Source: Bacteroidota bacterium
Lineage (GTDB): Bacteria; Bacteroidota; Bacteroidia; Bacteroidales; Paludibacteraceae
Assembly (NCBI GenBank): GCA_017860335.1
Contig: JAFNAU010000293.1
Location: forward strand, 1-5,547
Reading direction: 5' to 3'
DNA: 5,547 nucleotides
The stretch's first letter is position 1. Each line of letters opens with the position of its first letter. Under the pieces are notes generated by a model. It was not told where the DNA came from and searched no databases. It saw nothing but the letters and a program-made list of their open reading frames with translations. Positions 5,547-5,547 of this stretch are shown piece after piece. Position numbers and translations under genes: made by a program.

Positions 5547-5547
5547 A

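Overview
The window reads as a chromosomal segment of a Bacteroidota species, probably order Bacteroidales, though I cannot place it more closely. Four things point there. The one convincing promoter has the Bacteroidota form (TTTG, 20-base spacer, TAnnTTTG). Start codons lack good Shine-Dalgarno sequences and sit in A/T-rich leaders. The secreted proteins have typical Bacteroidota signal peptides and families (PD40 lipoprotein, small outer-membrane barrels). The gaps between genes hold hairpin-rich elements.

Layout, left to right; every gene lies on the + strand. 2-567: the 3' part of an EamA/DMT-type inner-membrane transporter gene, broken by an internal out-of-frame deletion and cut off by the window edge. 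571-857: a 21-base tandem repeat array of 13 full units and one 14-base unit. 858-1012: an AT-rich gap with a 9-bp inverted repeat and the promoter of the next gene. 1013-1690: a predicted all-helical cytoplasmic protein of a Bacteroidota family of unknown function, closed by a perfect 12-bp hairpin (1704-1740). 1806-2822: a PD40 beta-propeller lipoprotein. 2861-2970: a compact element of four hairpins inside an outer inverted repeat. 3038-3724: a small outer-membrane beta-barrel protein. 3751-3935: a second, more worn hairpin element. 3994-5433: a secreted M28 zinc peptidase joined to a C-terminal outer-membrane beta-barrel. 5438-5542: a third hairpin element, ending in a terminator-like stem.

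The genes do not form an evident pathway. Three consecutive products are envelope proteins (surface or periplasmic lipoprotein, outer-membrane barrel, barrel-anchored peptidase), but each is separated from the next by 170-270 bases, and these gaps contain structured DNA, so separate transcription is likelier than one operon. Base composition is uneven. Sampled 60-base stretches give about 53% G+C in the helical-protein gene, about 32% in the PD40 and barrel genes, and about 43% in the peptidase gene, which suggests that the middle genes have a different history. Together with the decayed transporter, the minisatellite and the hairpin elements, this looks like a plastic accessory region. The items most worth a second look are the peptidase-barrel fusion, the four-hairpin element and the 21-base array. 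I see no rRNA, tRNA, CRISPR array or intact transposase gene.
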